From Geobacillus thermocatenulatus (GTDB lineage Bacteria; Bacillota; Bacilli; Bacillales; Anoxybacillaceae): a DNA stretch of 64,000 nt. A program made the position numbers and the translations under genes. The stretch lies in contig NZ_NEWK01000001.1 in the NCBI RefSeq assembly GCF_002217655.1, forward strand, positions 1,622,001 through 1,686,000. The letters run 5' to 3'. Each line of letters starts with the position of its first letter. Position 1 is the stretch's first letter. Of the stretch, positions 17,479 to 28,457 are shown one piece after another. The notes under the pieces are model-generated. The model had not been told where the DNA came from. It saw only the letters and a list, made by a program, of their open reading frames with translations, and ran no database searches.

Positions 17479-18456
17479 ATGTGGCAAACGATCAATCACA
17501 TGCTGGAAAAGGTGCTGCCGGTGCTTACGCCGGCGAGCGTGGCGGTCGGCGTATGGCTGTCGGATGAATTGCGCGGTTATGCGGTGCTTGTTCCGTGGCT
17601 GTTTGCGTTTATGACGTTCAGCGGCAGTTTGCGGCTGCGGTTGGCTGATTTGAAAGAGGTGCTTATTCACCCCGGTCCGATCGCGACGGCGCTATGTTTG
17701 CTTCACCTCGTCATTCCGCTTTGGGCGTTTGGGCTTGGGCATCTATTTTTTGGCGGCGACCGGTTGACGGTGATCGGCTTTGTGCTGGCCGCAGCCATTC
17801 CGACCGGAGTGACGAGCTTCATCTGGGTGTCGATCGGACGGGGAAACTTGGCGTTGGCGCTGTCCGTCATTTTGATTGATACGTTTTTGTCGCCGGCTGT
17901 TGTGCCGCTGACGTTGCTGCTGTTTGCGGGAAGCGCGGTTGAGATCGATGTTTGGCAGATGATGCTCGGGTTGTTTTTTATGATCATTTTGCCGTCGCTA
18001 GGCGGCATGTTCGTGAGCGAACGGCTGTCCAATCAGGTAAATGAACGGCTTGCCATGGTATTGTCGCCGTTTTCCAAATTGGCGCTTGTCCTTGTTGTCA
18101 TGATCAATAGCGCGGTTGTCGCTCCGTATTTTGGTCATGCTGACGCCCGCTTGGTTTTCATGGCGTTTCTCGTCTTCGTAATTGCGGGCTCCGGTTATTT
18201 CCTTTCTTGGATGGCGGCCCGCTGGCTGAAATTTGCCCCGCCGGACATCATTGCGTTGACGTTTACCGGCGGCATGCGCAACATCAGCGCCGGCGCGGTG
18301 CTGGCGATCACTTACTTTCCGCCGCCGGTGAGCGTGCCGGTTGTGCTTGGCATGCTGTTTCAGCAAGTGCTCGCGTCTATGTACCATCGCCTGCTGGACA
18401 AAACATATCATTTGTCGTCGGGCAGTCAGGCGCCGTTTGCCGGCAGCGCTCGATAG
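17479..18456 (+). CDS. Bile acid:sodium symporter family transporter
   Basis: An integral membrane protein of about 325 residues with some nine or ten hydrophobic segments, of the BASS family. The stretch AAAIPTGVTSFIWVSIGRGNLALALSVILIDTFLSP is the typical centre, and FTGGMRNISAGAVLAITYFPPPVSVPVVLGMLFQQ is the closing repeat. The substrate is unknown; bacterial relatives carry organic anions. TGGAGA at 17465-17470 favours the ATG at 17479; GTG 17464 and ATG 17470 are possible. TATAAT occurs at 17410-17415 without a clear -35 box. Confidence 0.78.
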   Translation: MWQTINHMLEKVLPVLTPASVAVGVWLSDELRGYAVLVPWLFAFMTFSGSLRLRLADLKEVLIHPGPIATALCLLHLVIPLWAFGLGHLFFGGDRLTVIGFVLAAAIPTGVTSFIWVSIGRGNLALALSVILIDTFLSPAVVPLTLLLFAGSAVEIDVWQMMLGLFFMIILPSLGGMFVSERLSNQVNERLAMVLSPFSKLALVLVVMINSAVVAPYFGHADARLVFMAFLVFVIAGSGYFLSWMAARWLKFAPPDIIALTFTGGMRNISAGAVLAITYFPPPVSVPVVLGMLFQQVLASMYHRLLDKTYHLSSGSQAPFAGSAR

Positions 18457-18646
18457 ACAGCGGGAGGCGGGCAGCGGCGTCCGGCGAGGGAGCGGAGGGC
18501 CAAGGCGAAGGAGCGAAGAGCCAAAAAGATTGCTCATCCGGGATCGGACGGGCATGGGCAACAAGCCAAAGAAAGGCGTGGCCGGCGCCATCATTTCGCG
18601 GATGGGCGATGGATCTGCTGCGGTGGAGGGACGGGGCTGAGCCGGG

Positions 18647-19465
18647 TTAGCGGCTTGGCGCATGTTCCCGTTCCGGTGAACGGATGAGGTGGCGGCGAAG
18701 AGGAAGGTTGAGTTCGACAATTCCTTCCACGACGAGCCGGGCGATTTCCTTCGCCCCTCGCTGGTGAAAGTGGGTGTTGTCGCTGATGCCGTCCGGGTAA
18801 TTGGGGTGTTCGCCCGGTGCGAGCCATAAAAACCACCGTTTCGTCCGCTCCGGACCGAGCTGTTCAAACCGCTGTTTGCTTTTCGCCGTCAAATCGATAA
18901 CCGGCACATGTTCTTGTTTCGCCAGCGCTTTCATGGCGGCAGGATAAAGTCCGTGGGAATCGAGCGCCTGCCCGTCGGCGGAAAAGCGCCGCCGCTCGAC
19001 CGGGGTGATGAGGACAGGAGTCGCCCCTTTGGCGCGGGCGCCGTCAATATACTGTTTCAAATATGTCTGATAGGTGGTGAACGGATCGGTGTGGCGCTCC
19101 GGGTCGTTCACCTTTTCATCGTTATGGCCAAACTGGATGAACAAGTAATCCCCTTTTTTCATCTCATGCAACAGGCGGGCCAACCGCCCCTCCTCGACAA
19201 AACTTTTCGCGCTGCGGCCGGAAGCGGCCATATTTTTCACCATGACGTTGTCATCAAACCAATCGTCGAGCATTTCACCCCATCCGGCCCGAGGAGCGCG
19301 GGAGCGGGGGGCGGCGGCAACGGTCGAATCGCCTGCCAAGTAGATCGTCATGACGGCCCGTCCGCCCGTTTTGGATGCTTTCCCGTCCGTGTCCGGTTGG
19401 GCGATGAGGGCAGCGCTGGCGGCGATGACAGCCAAGCAAAGGAATGCGGCTTTTTTTCTTCTCAA
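18647..19465 (-). CDS. SGNH-hydrolase, rhamnogalacturonan acetylesterase-like
   Basis: A 272-residue exported esterase candidate. The N-terminus LRRKKAAFLCLAVIAASAALIA is a signal peptide. The domain then shows the SGNH blocks: IYLAGDSTVA (nucleophile Ser in block I), MAASGRSAKSF, FIQFGHNDEK and finally ISDNTHFHQRGA with the catalytic Asp-x-x-His. This order matches rhamnogalacturonan acetylesterases, which de-acetylate pectin, but related esterases act on other glycans. The start is taken as TTG at 19465 because GGAGGA lies six bases upstream; a longer frame to 19534 has no such site and would bury the signal peptide. Confidence 0.8.
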   Translation of the reverse strand: MRRKKAAFLCLAVIAASAALIAQPDTDGKASKTGGRAVMTIYLAGDSTVAAAPRSRAPRAGWGEMLDDWFDDNVMVKNMAASGRSAKSFVEEGRLARLLHEMKKGDYLFIQFGHNDEKVNDPERHTDPFTTYQTYLKQYIDGARAKGATPVLITPVERRRFSADGQALDSHGLYPAAMKALAKQEHVPVIDLTAKSKQRFEQLGPERTKRWFLWLAPGEHPNYPDGISDNTHFHQRGAKEIARLVVEGIVELNLPLRRHLIRSPEREHAPSR

Positions 19466-19555
19466 TCGGATTCCTCCTATCCGACAGCTGCTCGTCTTTT
19501 CGGTTTGTTCCCCGTTATCGTTGCTCGCCGCCATTGCCTTTATGCGCCATTCGTG

Positions 19556-19951
19556 CTAGTCAACCGTTTGGAATCGGCGGTAGAATTCCCATATTATTGA
19601 AAGAAAAAGACCGTAACCGGCAACTGAATACCAATGGCTCCATTCAGCCGTGTGGGTGAACAAACCGTACGTCTCGGCTGTGGCCTCCAATGCGGCCGCC
19701 AATGCCGCCAATGCAGCGATGAGCCCAATGCGCCCAAGGCGGCTAAGCCGCTCCATGAGGGCAAGAAAGAAGACGGCGCCGAGCGGAAGAACGACGGCCG
19801 TAAAGAAAATATCGATCGAAAAGACAGAAGGAAAGGGCCGTTTCGGGAACGCATACAGCCCTTTTCCCGCCAAATACAAATCCAAATACGTCCCCGTCCA
19901 AGACGCAAGCAGCGCTGAAGCCACGTAGGCGCGACGGCGGCTAGCGCGCAT
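19556..19951 (-). CDS. Small integral membrane protein (CBO0543-like)
   Basis: A 131-residue protein with four hydrophobic segments and the C-terminal pattern TYGLFTHTAEWSHWYSVAGYGLFL, which resembles the CBO0543 membrane family. Its ATG at 19951 overlaps the last 11 bases of the yppC-like gene in another frame, so translation is probably coupled to that gene. I see no independent ribosome site. Function unknown; co-expression with the DUF2515 protein and the nearby terpenoid cyclase hints at an envelope role. Confidence 0.65.
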   Translation of the reverse strand: MRASRRRAYVASALLASWTGTYLDLYLAGKGLYAFPKRPFPSVFSIDIFFTAVVLPLGAVFFLALMERLSRLGRIGLIAALAALAAALEATAETYGLFTHTAEWSHWYSVAGYGLFLSIIWEFYRRFQTVD

Positions 19952-21092
19952 GAAAGAAGGCGTGTTTGGCGATGATCGCCAGCTCCATTTTTTCGAGCGT
20001 TTCACAATAGGCATCCACAATCTCTCCATTCGTCGGTCGTTCCGGTTTTACAAGATAGCCGACAACGTGCGGGTCGGTAAACCAATCGCCGGGTTCGGCT
20101 GCTTCATGGACGACGTTTTTCCACGCGTGACGAAGCTGTGGGCTGTACAGGCGCGGGGCGCCGGGAACGATTCGGCAATCGCGGATGCGGCGGCGGTACG
20201 GCTCCCGTGGGAACGATTCGCATACGTCGTTAAACAGCTGCGGCCAATAGTCTTTGCGCGAGCCGGTGTGCGGATGGCGCACCGCCCAGCGCACAGCGTT
20301 TTCCAATGTTTCTTCATCGTCAAACAAAATCGAGTACAACCGTTTGCCAAGCAAAATGCGTTCATGGAGCGACTCAAACTCGTGGAGTGTTTGGCCGATC
20401 AAGGCGGTGCCGCCCTGGCCATCGCCATGCGGAAATAAAATATGGTTGAAGTGAAGCAACTCTTGCAATTTAAATTCGAGGGTCCGAAAGACGGTTTGCC
20501 GGAACACAGGATGTTGGATGACCCGCTGTTCTAAGTAGCTTTGTTCATTAATAACCAAGGCGATCGCCAGTGTATACGGATCGCCGCGGTTCCAAAAATG
20601 GCGCCATACCGTTTCCATAAACGTTGAGACGCCAAGCCACGGCAATAAATAAAATAACGGCTCCCCCCGCTTTTTGCTTTCCTCATACAACAAAAACTGT
20701 GGATAAATGTCTTGAAAAATGAGCCAATTGCCGCGCTCCAAAAAGGCGAAAAACGACTGCCGCTCGCCTTCCGAGAGCAGCCTCATGAGCAGTTCCCCTT
20801 TTAAGTCGGTCATATTCCAGCCGCCGTTGCGCGACACCATATGCCCTAAAAACGCCCAGTGGATTTCGCGATGGCGCAAGTAAAACGCAAGGTAAGCCGC
20901 TGTCCGGGTGACATTGTTTTCGTTTTGTTCCGCCGTCATCGCCTGGATGCGGCGGATGAGCTGCTGCTCTTTGGCCGTCAGATCGCGTTCTGATATCGTT
21001 GTTGCTTCTTTCTTTCTCTTTTTCTTCAGCTCCCGATAAAGATCAACGAGAGAAAGGGGAAGAGACGAGGTTTTTGATTTTCGGCAACGCAT
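19941..21092 (-). CDS. yppC: DUF2515 family protein (YppC-like)
   Basis: A 383-residue, mostly helical soluble protein that matches the DUF2515/YppC family of Bacillaceae; typical stretches are TAYLAFYLRHREIHWAFLGHMVSRNGGWNMTDL and LLPWLGVSTFMETVWRHFWNRGDPYTLA. The function is not known. The start is set at 21092 because AGAGGGGGA precedes it at a normal distance; the open frame extends further upstream into the cyclase promoter region, without a ribosome site. It is divergent from the squalene-hopene cyclase gene, sharing an 88-base intergenic region. Confidence 0.85.
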   Translation of the reverse strand: MRCRKSKTSSLPLSLVDLYRELKKKRKKEATTISERDLTAKEQQLIRRIQAMTAEQNENNVTRTAAYLAFYLRHREIHWAFLGHMVSRNGGWNMTDLKGELLMRLLSEGERQSFFAFLERGNWLIFQDIYPQFLLYEESKKRGEPLFYLLPWLGVSTFMETVWRHFWNRGDPYTLAIALVINEQSYLEQRVIQHPVFRQTVFRTLEFKLQELLHFNHILFPHGDGQGGTALIGQTLHEFESLHERILLGKRLYSILFDDEETLENAVRWAVRHPHTGSRKDYWPQLFNDVCESFPREPYRRRIRDCRIVPGAPRLYSPQLRHAWKNVVHEAAEPGDWFTDPHVVGYLVKPERPTNGEIVDAYCETLEKMELAIIAKHAFFHAR

Positions 21093-21180
21093 GATGAATC
21101 CCCCTCTTGGCGCATCGCGGGTTTGCGAATCGAATAAATATGGAAAGAAGCAGATTTTCGAAAAAGAAAGGCGATGAATA

Positions 21181-23034
21181 GTGGCGGATGAACGAAGCGC
21201 GCTCATCGATGTGCTCAAACGGTCGCAAAGCGCCGACGGATCGTGGCGGTTTCCGTTTGAAACCGGCATTTCGACAGACGCCTATATGATCATTTTATTG
21301 CGGACGCTCGGAATACATGATGAACCGTTGATTCAAGCGCTCGTCGAGCGGATCGAAAGCCGACAGGAAGCGAACGGGGCGTGGAAGTTGTTTGCCGATG
21401 AAGGCGATGGCAACGTGACGGCGACAGTTGAGGCGTATTATGCCTTGCTTTACTCTGGATATCGAAAAAAAACCGACTCGCACATGCAAAAGGCAAAAAT
21501 GCGCATTTTGGAAATGGGCGGTTTAGAACGCGTCCACTTGTTTACGAAAGTGATGCTCGCATTGACCGGACAGTACCCGTGGCCAAGACGGTTTCCGTTG
21601 CCGCTTGCCTTTTTCCTTCTCCCCCCGTCGTTTCCGCTCAATATGTATGACCTTTCCGTGTACGGAAGAGCGAACATCGTTCCGCTTCTCGTCGCCGCGG
21701 AGCGACGGTACAGCCGGAGGACGGCGAAAAGCCCAGACTTGTCCGATTTGGTTGTTCCCCGCAACGACTGGCGGCTGCCTGAAAGCCGATCGCTATGGTC
21801 GTACATCAAGCGATCTCTCATCGGACTTCCGAACCAGCTGCATCATGCCGCCGAACAGCGCGCCGTCCGTTATATGTTTGATCATATTGAGCCGGACGGA
21901 ACGTTGTACAGCTATTTCAGCTCGACGTTTTTGCTGATTTTTGCGCTGCTGGCGCTCGGCTATCCGGCAGACGATCTGCATATCGTCCGGGCTGTTCGCG
22001 GTTTGCGCTCACTGCGGACCGAAATTGATGGGCATACGCATATGCAATATACCACCGCTTCCGTTTGGAACACGGCGTTGGCGAGCTATGCACTGCAAGA
22101 AGCAGGCGTGCCCTTGATGGACCGGACGATTGAAAAAGCGAACCGCTATTTGTTGTCGCGCCAGCACATTCGCTACGGCGACTGGTCGGTGCACAATCCG
22201 CACAGCCTGCCGGGCGGCTGGGGATTTTCTGATGTGAATACGATGAATCCGGACGTCGACGATACGACGGCCGCGTTGCGCGCCATCCGCCGGACGGCAG
22301 CGAAAGAGACGGCGTTTCGCCATGCATGGGATCGGGCGAACCAATGGCTGTTTTCGATGCAAAACGATGACGGCGGGTTTGCGGCGTTTGAAAAGAATGT
22401 CGGCAAACGGTTTTGGCGGTATTTGCCGATCGAAGGGGCGGAATTTTTGTTGATGGATCCATCCACCGCCGATTTGACCGGACGGACGCTTGAATATTTC
22501 GGAACGTTCGTTGGATTAACAAAAGACCACCCCGCCGTCGCCCGCGCCGTCGACTGGCTGCTTGACCATCAGGAAGCCGACGGTTCGTGGTATGGGCGCT
22601 GGGGGATTTACTATGTATACGGCACATGGGCGGCGGTGACGGGGCTTTCGGCTGTCGGCGTCCCGGCCGATCACCCGGCGATGCAAAAAGCTGTTCATTG
22701 GCTTTTAAGCATCCAAAATGCTGATGGCGGCTGGGGTGAATCGTGCAAAAGCGACGGAGCCAAGACGTATGTGACGCTTGGCGCCAGCACGCCGGTCCAT
22801 ACCGCCTGGGCGCTTGATGCACTGATCGCTGCCGCCGAACGACCAACCGCGGAAATGAAAGCCGGCTTTCGCACCTTATTCCGCTTGCTTCATCATCCGA
22901 ACTGGACGGCTTCCTATCCAGTCGGGCAAGGAATGGCCGGCGCCTTTTACATCCATTACCATGGCTACCGCTACATTTTTCCGCTGTTGGCGCTCGCCCA
23001 TTACGAGCAAAAGTTCGGGCCGTTTGTGGATTAG
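21181..23034 (+). CDS. sqhC: Squalene-hopene / sporulenol-type triterpene cyclase
   Basis: A 617-residue class II terpene cyclase that turns squalene or a related C30/C35 polyprene into pentacyclic or tetracyclic lipids of spores and membranes. The catalytic acid motif DVDD is at residues 358-361 in MNPDVDDTTAALRA. Several QW-type repeats are visible: DGSWRFPFE near the start, DGGFAAFEKN, DGSWYGRWGIYYVYGTW and DGGWGESC. The length is normal. The GTG start has only a moderate ribosome site (AAAGGCGAT). Confidence 0.92.
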   Translation: MADERSALIDVLKRSQSADGSWRFPFETGISTDAYMIILLRTLGIHDEPLIQALVERIESRQEANGAWKLFADEGDGNVTATVEAYYALLYSGYRKKTDSHMQKAKMRILEMGGLERVHLFTKVMLALTGQYPWPRRFPLPLAFFLLPPSFPLNMYDLSVYGRANIVPLLVAAERRYSRRTAKSPDLSDLVVPRNDWRLPESRSLWSYIKRSLIGLPNQLHHAAEQRAVRYMFDHIEPDGTLYSYFSSTFLLIFALLALGYPADDLHIVRAVRGLRSLRTEIDGHTHMQYTTASVWNTALASYALQEAGVPLMDRTIEKANRYLLSRQHIRYGDWSVHNPHSLPGGWGFSDVNTMNPDVDDTTAALRAIRRTAAKETAFRHAWDRANQWLFSMQNDDGGFAAFEKNVGKRFWRYLPIEGAEFLLMDPSTADLTGRTLEYFGTFVGLTKDHPAVARAVDWLLDHQEADGSWYGRWGIYYVYGTWAAVTGLSAVGVPADHPAMQKAVHWLLSIQNADGGWGESCKSDGAKTYVTLGASTPVHTAWALDALIAAAERPTAEMKAGFRTLFRLLHHPNWTASYPVGQGMAGAFYIHYHGYRYIFPLLALAHYEQKFGPFVD

Positions 23035-23261
23035 CCAACCATCCGTACGAGGCCGTGATGGAACGCTGCCATGCCAGAGTGCAGCCACTTTCCATTGTCG
23101 GCGGGAAACGAAATGCGTCGGCACAAACATGCGCTTTTCTCTTTCTCTCACAGAAAAACCCGACAATTGCCGGGATTGAATCAGTTGGTTGATATATATA
23201 GAATATTCAGGTAATTATGAACAAAAAGACTCCGTTTATGTGAGGGGAGGAGAAGGATAGG

Positions 23262-24515
23262 ATGATGAAAGGCTGCCGGGTGATGGTTGTGTTGCTTGGA
23301 TTATGGTTTGTGTTCGGCCTGTCGGTCCCGGGAGGGCGGACGGAAGCGGCATCCCCACGCGCCAATGATGCACCCATCGTGCTTCTCCATGGGTTTACAG
23401 GATGGGGGCGAGAGGAAATGCTTGGATTCAAATATTGGGGCGGCGTGCGTGGCGATATCGAACAATGGCTGAACGACAACGGATATCGTACGTATACGCT
23501 GGCGGTCGGACCGCTCTCGAGCAACTGGGACCGGGCGTGTGAAGCGTACGCCCAGCTTGTCGGCGGAACGGTCGATTATGGCGCGGCCCATGCGGCGAAG
23601 CACGGCCATGCGCGGTTTGGCCGCACGTATCCGGGCTTGCTGCCGGAATTGAAAAGAGGCGGCCGCGTCCATATCATCGCTCATAGCCAAGGAGGACAGA
23701 CGGCCCGCATGCTTGTGTCTCTCCTAGAGAACGGAAGCCAAGAAGAGCGGGAGTACGCCAAGGCGCATAACGTGTCGTTGTCGCCGTTGTTTGAAGGCGG
23801 ACATCATTTTGTGTTGAGTGTGACAACCATTGCCACTCCTCATGACGGGACGACACTTGTCAATATGGTCGATTTCACTGATCGCTTCTTTGACCTGCAA
23901 AAAGCGGTGTTGAAAGCGGCGGCTGTCGCCAGCAATGTGCCGTACACGAGTCAAGTATACGATTTTAAGCTCGACCAATGGGGGCTGCGCCGCCAGCCGG
24001 GTGAATCGTTCGACCATTATTTTGAACGGCTCAAACGATCCCCTGTTTGGACGTCGACGGATACTGCCCGCTACGATTTATCCATTCCCGGAGCTGAGAA
24101 GTTGAATCAATGGGTGCAAGCCAGCCCGAATACGTATTATTTGAGCTTTTCCACCGAACGGACGCACCGCGGAGCGCTCACCGGCAACTATTATCCCGAA
24201 CTCGGAATGAATGCATTCAGCGCGGTCGTATGCGCCCCGTTTCTCGGCTCGTACCGCAATGAGGCGCTCGGCATTGACGACCGCTGGCTGGAGAACGATG
24301 GCATCGTCAACACGGTTTCGATGAACGGTCCAAAGCGTGGATCAAGCGATCGGATCGTGCCGTATGACGGGACGTTGAAAAAAGGAGTTTGGAATGATAT
24401 GGGGACGTACAACGTCGACCATTTGGAAGTGATCGGCGTTGACCCGAATCCGTCATTTGATATCCGCGCCTTTTATTTGCGACTTGCCGAGCAGTTGGCG
24501 AGTTTGCGGCCTTAA
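23262..24515 (+). CDS. Thermoalkalophilic family I.5 lipase precursor
   Basis: A secreted triacylglycerol lipase of 417 residues. Residues 1-29 form a signal peptide; the mature 388-residue enzyme begins ASPRANDAPIVLLHGFTGWG. The nucleophile Ser142 of the precursor (Ser113 mature) sits in AHSQGG, where the first Gly of the usual GxSxG is Ala, a hallmark of this group. The acid and histidine lie in GIDDRWLENDGIV and YNVDHLEV. The zinc-site region WDRACEAYAQLVGGTVDYGAAHAAKHGHARFG is present. It matches the well-studied Geobacillus lipases (L1, T1, BTL2) nearly throughout, which is a strong clue to the genus. It has its own terminator. Confidence 0.97.
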   Translation: MMKGCRVMVVLLGLWFVFGLSVPGGRTEAASPRANDAPIVLLHGFTGWGREEMLGFKYWGGVRGDIEQWLNDNGYRTYTLAVGPLSSNWDRACEAYAQLVGGTVDYGAAHAAKHGHARFGRTYPGLLPELKRGGRVHIIAHSQGGQTARMLVSLLENGSQEEREYAKAHNVSLSPLFEGGHHFVLSVTTIATPHDGTTLVNMVDFTDRFFDLQKAVLKAAAVASNVPYTSQVYDFKLDQWGLRRQPGESFDHYFERLKRSPVWTSTDTARYDLSIPGAEKLNQWVQASPNTYYLSFSTERTHRGALTGNYYPELGMNAFSAVVCAPFLGSYRNEALGIDDRWLENDGIVNTVSMNGPKRGSSDRIVPYDGTLKKGVWNDMGTYNVDHLEVIGVDPNPSFDIRAFYLRLAEQLASLRP

Positions 24516-24540
24516 TGAAGGGATGATCAGCCAAACGGGC

Positions 24541-24573
24541 AAAAAGCCATCTCTGTCAGATGGCTCTTTTTTT
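24541..24573 (+). terminator. Rho-independent terminator after the lipase gene
   Basis: AGCCATCT (24545-24552) and AGATGGCT (24558-24565) form a perfect eight-pair stem with a five-base loop, followed by C and seven T. Confidence 0.9.
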
Positions 24574-24616
24574 GTGGAGCAAGCACCTGAGTTGTATGAC
24601 GGCCGCGGATGTCCGA

Positions 24617-24625
24617 TGGTATAAT
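24617..24625 (+). promoter_or_regulatory. Extended -10 promoter of the Uma2/pterin dehydratase/SDR unit
   Basis: TGGTATAAT matches the extended -10 form (TG-N-TATAAT). A -35 is weak, which extended -10 promoters tolerate. Transcription would start near 24632. This decides the start of the Uma2 gene: an ATG at 24609 lies upstream of the RNA and cannot be used. Confidence 0.6.
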
Positions 24626-24650
24626 AAGGGTAAAGCAAGCGGATGGGGGA

Positions 24651-26319
<1,669 letters not shown>

Positions 26320-26373
26320 ACTCCCTCCCTTCGCCTTGCTTGAAGCGGGAGCCTTCCTTTCGGGATGATGATC

Positions 26374-26408
26374 AAACGCCCCCGGCATTTTTAGCGACGG
26401 GGGCGTTT
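26374..26408. terminator. Bidirectional terminator between the SDR gene and yceI
   Basis: AAACGCCCCCG (26374-26384) and CGGGGGCGTTT (26398-26408) form a perfect 11-pair GC-rich stem. T runs exist on the 3' side in both orientations, so it can end the SDR transcript on the plus strand and the yceI transcript on the minus strand. Confidence 0.88.
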
Positions 26409-26420
26409 CGCTTCGAACGC

Positions 26421-26948
26421 TCAGCTCAAGGCAAATTCAAAGCTCGCGAGGATTTTGACTTCTTTCCCGACGAGGAATCCGCCGGTTTCGAGCGCGACGT
26501 TCCATACCAATCCGTAGTCTTCGCGGTTGATTGTTCCTTCGACGTCAAAGCCGACCGAGATGCCGCCGGTGAGCGGGTTTTTCACTTGGCCGTTGTATTC
26601 GACTTTGAACGTTTCCGTTCTCGTCACGCCGCGGATCGTCAGCTTCCCGGTCACTTCATATTCCGTGTCGGACAGCTTGCGCACGGATTCACTGACAAAC
26701 GTAATGGTTGGATAGTTCTCGACATCGAAAAAGTCGGCCGAGCGGAGATGGTTGTCGCGGTCGGCGTTTTTCGTGTCGATCGAGGCGGCATCGATCGTCG
26801 CTTTCACGTTCAGCGACTCGAGTTCGTTGATGTCGCCTTCGACCTCAACGTCAAAGTTGGTGAATTCCCCTTTCGCTTTGGAGATCATCATATGTCTTAC
26901 TTGGAAGGCGACAGAGCTGTGCGCTTTGTCGAGTTGGAATGTTGTCAT
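26421..26948 (-). CDS. yceI: YceI family lipid-binding-like protein
   Basis: A 175-residue YceI-fold (lipocalin-like barrel) protein with no signal peptide, thus cytoplasmic. Family marks are LDKAHSSVAFQVRHMMISKAKGEF at the start, SADFFDVENYPTITFVS in the middle and the C-terminal LVGKEVKILASFEF. Relatives bind polyprenoid chains; the role here is unknown. An AAAGAGGAGGAAAAGCG-type ribosome site is just upstream. Confidence 0.9.
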   Translation of the reverse strand: MTTFQLDKAHSSVAFQVRHMMISKAKGEFTNFDVEVEGDINELESLNVKATIDAASIDTKNADRDNHLRSADFFDVENYPTITFVSESVRKLSDTEYEVTGKLTIRGVTRTETFKVEYNGQVKNPLTGGISVGFDVEGTINREDYGLVWNVALETGGFLVGKEVKILASFEFALS

Positions 26949-27107
26949 CGCTTTTCCTCCTCTTTGCGATTCATATTCACACCATTATCATAACAAATAC
27001 ATATCTTGAATTCAAATATTTTATGTTAAAGATTTTTTGGTGTGGAGAATAGGGAACTGTCCATGATAAGATGAAAGAAAAATGGTGCGCGGAAAGGGAG
27101 AAACAAG

Positions 27108-27288
27108 ATGAATGAACTCGGCCTTTTAGCTAAAATCAAACAGCAAATGGAACGGTTTTCACCGGCGGAAAAAAAGGTAGCCGCCTACATTCTCGACCAT
27201 GCCGAACTCGTGCCGAATATGACGACGAAGGATTTGGCCCAGGCGGCTGACACAAGCGAAGCGAGTGTCGTTCGTTTTTGCAAGGCGG
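27108..27288 (+). pseudogene. Truncated MurR/RpiR family regulator (HTH domain only)
   Basis: The first 60 codons encode a typical RpiR helix-turn-helix domain: LAKIKQQMERFSPAEKKVAAYIL, then MTTKDLAQAADTSEASVVRFCK. A normal protein continues with a helix and a sugar-isomerase (SIS) domain to about 280 residues. Here homology stops near 27288; the frame runs on without resemblance to anything and crosses into the antisense of glnL. GGAAAGGGAGAAA precedes the ATG. The break point probably marks a deletion or recombination. Confidence 0.7.
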
Positions 27289-27528
27289 CCGTCCGTTTTG
27301 CCTCATTCGTTGCTACTGAAGAGAAGAGCAGTTGGCCTGACGACGGAAAACATTTGACCTGTTTCTCAAGGGGACATCATCATAATTTAGAAGGCTGGCG
27401 ATTGAACAAGAAGCGGAGCGTCGTCCCTCGTTTCGAGTTGAGAACCTTTTATAAAACCTTGCTCTTCTTCGCATTCGCGCAACCGCCGGCTTATATATTA
27501 TATAAAGAAGCAGCTATTTTATGGCCTT

Positions 27529-28428
27529 TTAGACCCGCTTCAGCTCAAAGAAGAAAGCCGTTAAAAACTTCCGCACATTCATGCGGCATTCCGTCTCCAT
27601 TTGGCCGCGTTCGAGTTCGTTCATCCGCCGGCGGATGTCGCCGAAATCAAACAGCCTCGGTGCGAAATGCTCGAACGTCGGGTTCGTGTAGTCGGTCAGG
27701 CCGAGGGAAGCGAGGTGGGTGAACGCCTGCAGGACGAGGCGGCGGATGCGCTGTTCCATCGCCCGCGCTTCCTTGGCAGTTTCGCCAGGGGGGAGGCCGT
27801 ATTCCCGCTCGACGAGTTCGGCGTACAGCTCTTTCAGCGGCGGCAGTTCGCGCACAGGCTGGCCTTTTGCTTCCTGTTCTGCCAACCAGCGCACCACGAG
27901 AAGCACGTCCGCGCTGCCCGCTTCTCCAGCGACCCCGAGAAGAAGGAGAAGCTGTTCGGCCTGCTGTTCCATGACGGACGGCTTGGAAACGGCGGTGTCG
28001 GCCGTTTGCGGCTCAAGCCCTTTGAGCACTTGACGGATCGACTCAAGCGAGCGGACGGCGGAGAGATGATCGGCGACGCGCTTGAGTACAGACAGCACTT
28101 CATAACGGTTGATCGGTTTTTGAATGTATGTGTCAATGCCGTGCAAATAGGCTTGGCCGATCATTTCTTTGTTTTCCACTTGCGAGATCATGATGAATGT
28201 CCCCCGAAATCCTTCTTGCCGCAGCGCTTTCATCGTTTGAATTCCATCACGCCCCGGCATTAACAAGTCAATGAGCACCACATCCACGTGAAGCAAGTCG
28301 GCCGCGCGGACGTTCAGCCCGTCTTCCGCACAGCCGACCACCTCGCCGAGCCCGGATTCATGAATCAATTTTTCAAGCATCTTTCTGACAACAGGGTCAT
28401 CTTCGATTAGAAAAAAACGAAGCGCCAT
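27529..28428 (-). CDS. glnL: Response regulator GlnL (YcbB type)
   Basis: A 299-residue response regulator with receiver domain (residues 1-125; phospho-acceptor Asp in VVLIDLLMPGRDG near 54) and the YcbB-type output domain that ends FGDIRRRMNELERGQ. In Bacillus subtilis GlnK-GlnL senses glutamine and activates glsA-glnT. Here the pair lies next to a glutamine ABC transporter instead, and candidate GlnL sites are seen ahead of glnQ (33079-33104). Its start lies 29 bases after the end of glnK. Confidence 0.9.
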   Translation of the reverse strand: MALRFFLIEDDPVVRKMLEKLIHESGLGEVVGCAEDGLNVRAADLLHVDVVLIDLLMPGRDGIQTMKALRQEGFRGTFIMISQVENKEMIGQAYLHGIDTYIQKPINRYEVLSVLKRVADHLSAVRSLESIRQVLKGLEPQTADTAVSKPSVMEQQAEQLLLLLGVAGEAGSADVLLVVRWLAEQEAKGQPVRELPPLKELYAELVEREYGLPPGETAKEARAMEQRIRRLVLQAFTHLASLGLTDYTNPTFEHFAPRLFDFGDIRRRMNELERGQMETECRMNVRKFLTAFFFELKRV

Positions 28429-28457
28429 CTTCCTGTTCTCTCCCTTCCTTGACTTGC

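Noticed and set aside
21093-21269. N-terminal extension of the YppC-like protein
   Set aside because: The extra residues lie in the divergent promoter region and over the cyclase start, without a ribosome site.
24609-24650. ATG at 24609 as start of the Uma2 gene
   Set aside because: It lies upstream of the predicted transcription start from the extended -10 box at 24617-24625.
26340-26993. 217-codon plus-strand frame across yceI
   Set aside because: It is the antisense shadow of the clear YceI gene at 26421-26948 and has no ribosome site.
27289-27722. Continuation of the RpiR frame to 27722
   Set aside because: After the HTH domain the product resembles nothing and overlaps the antisense of glnL, so it is not taken as part of the protein.
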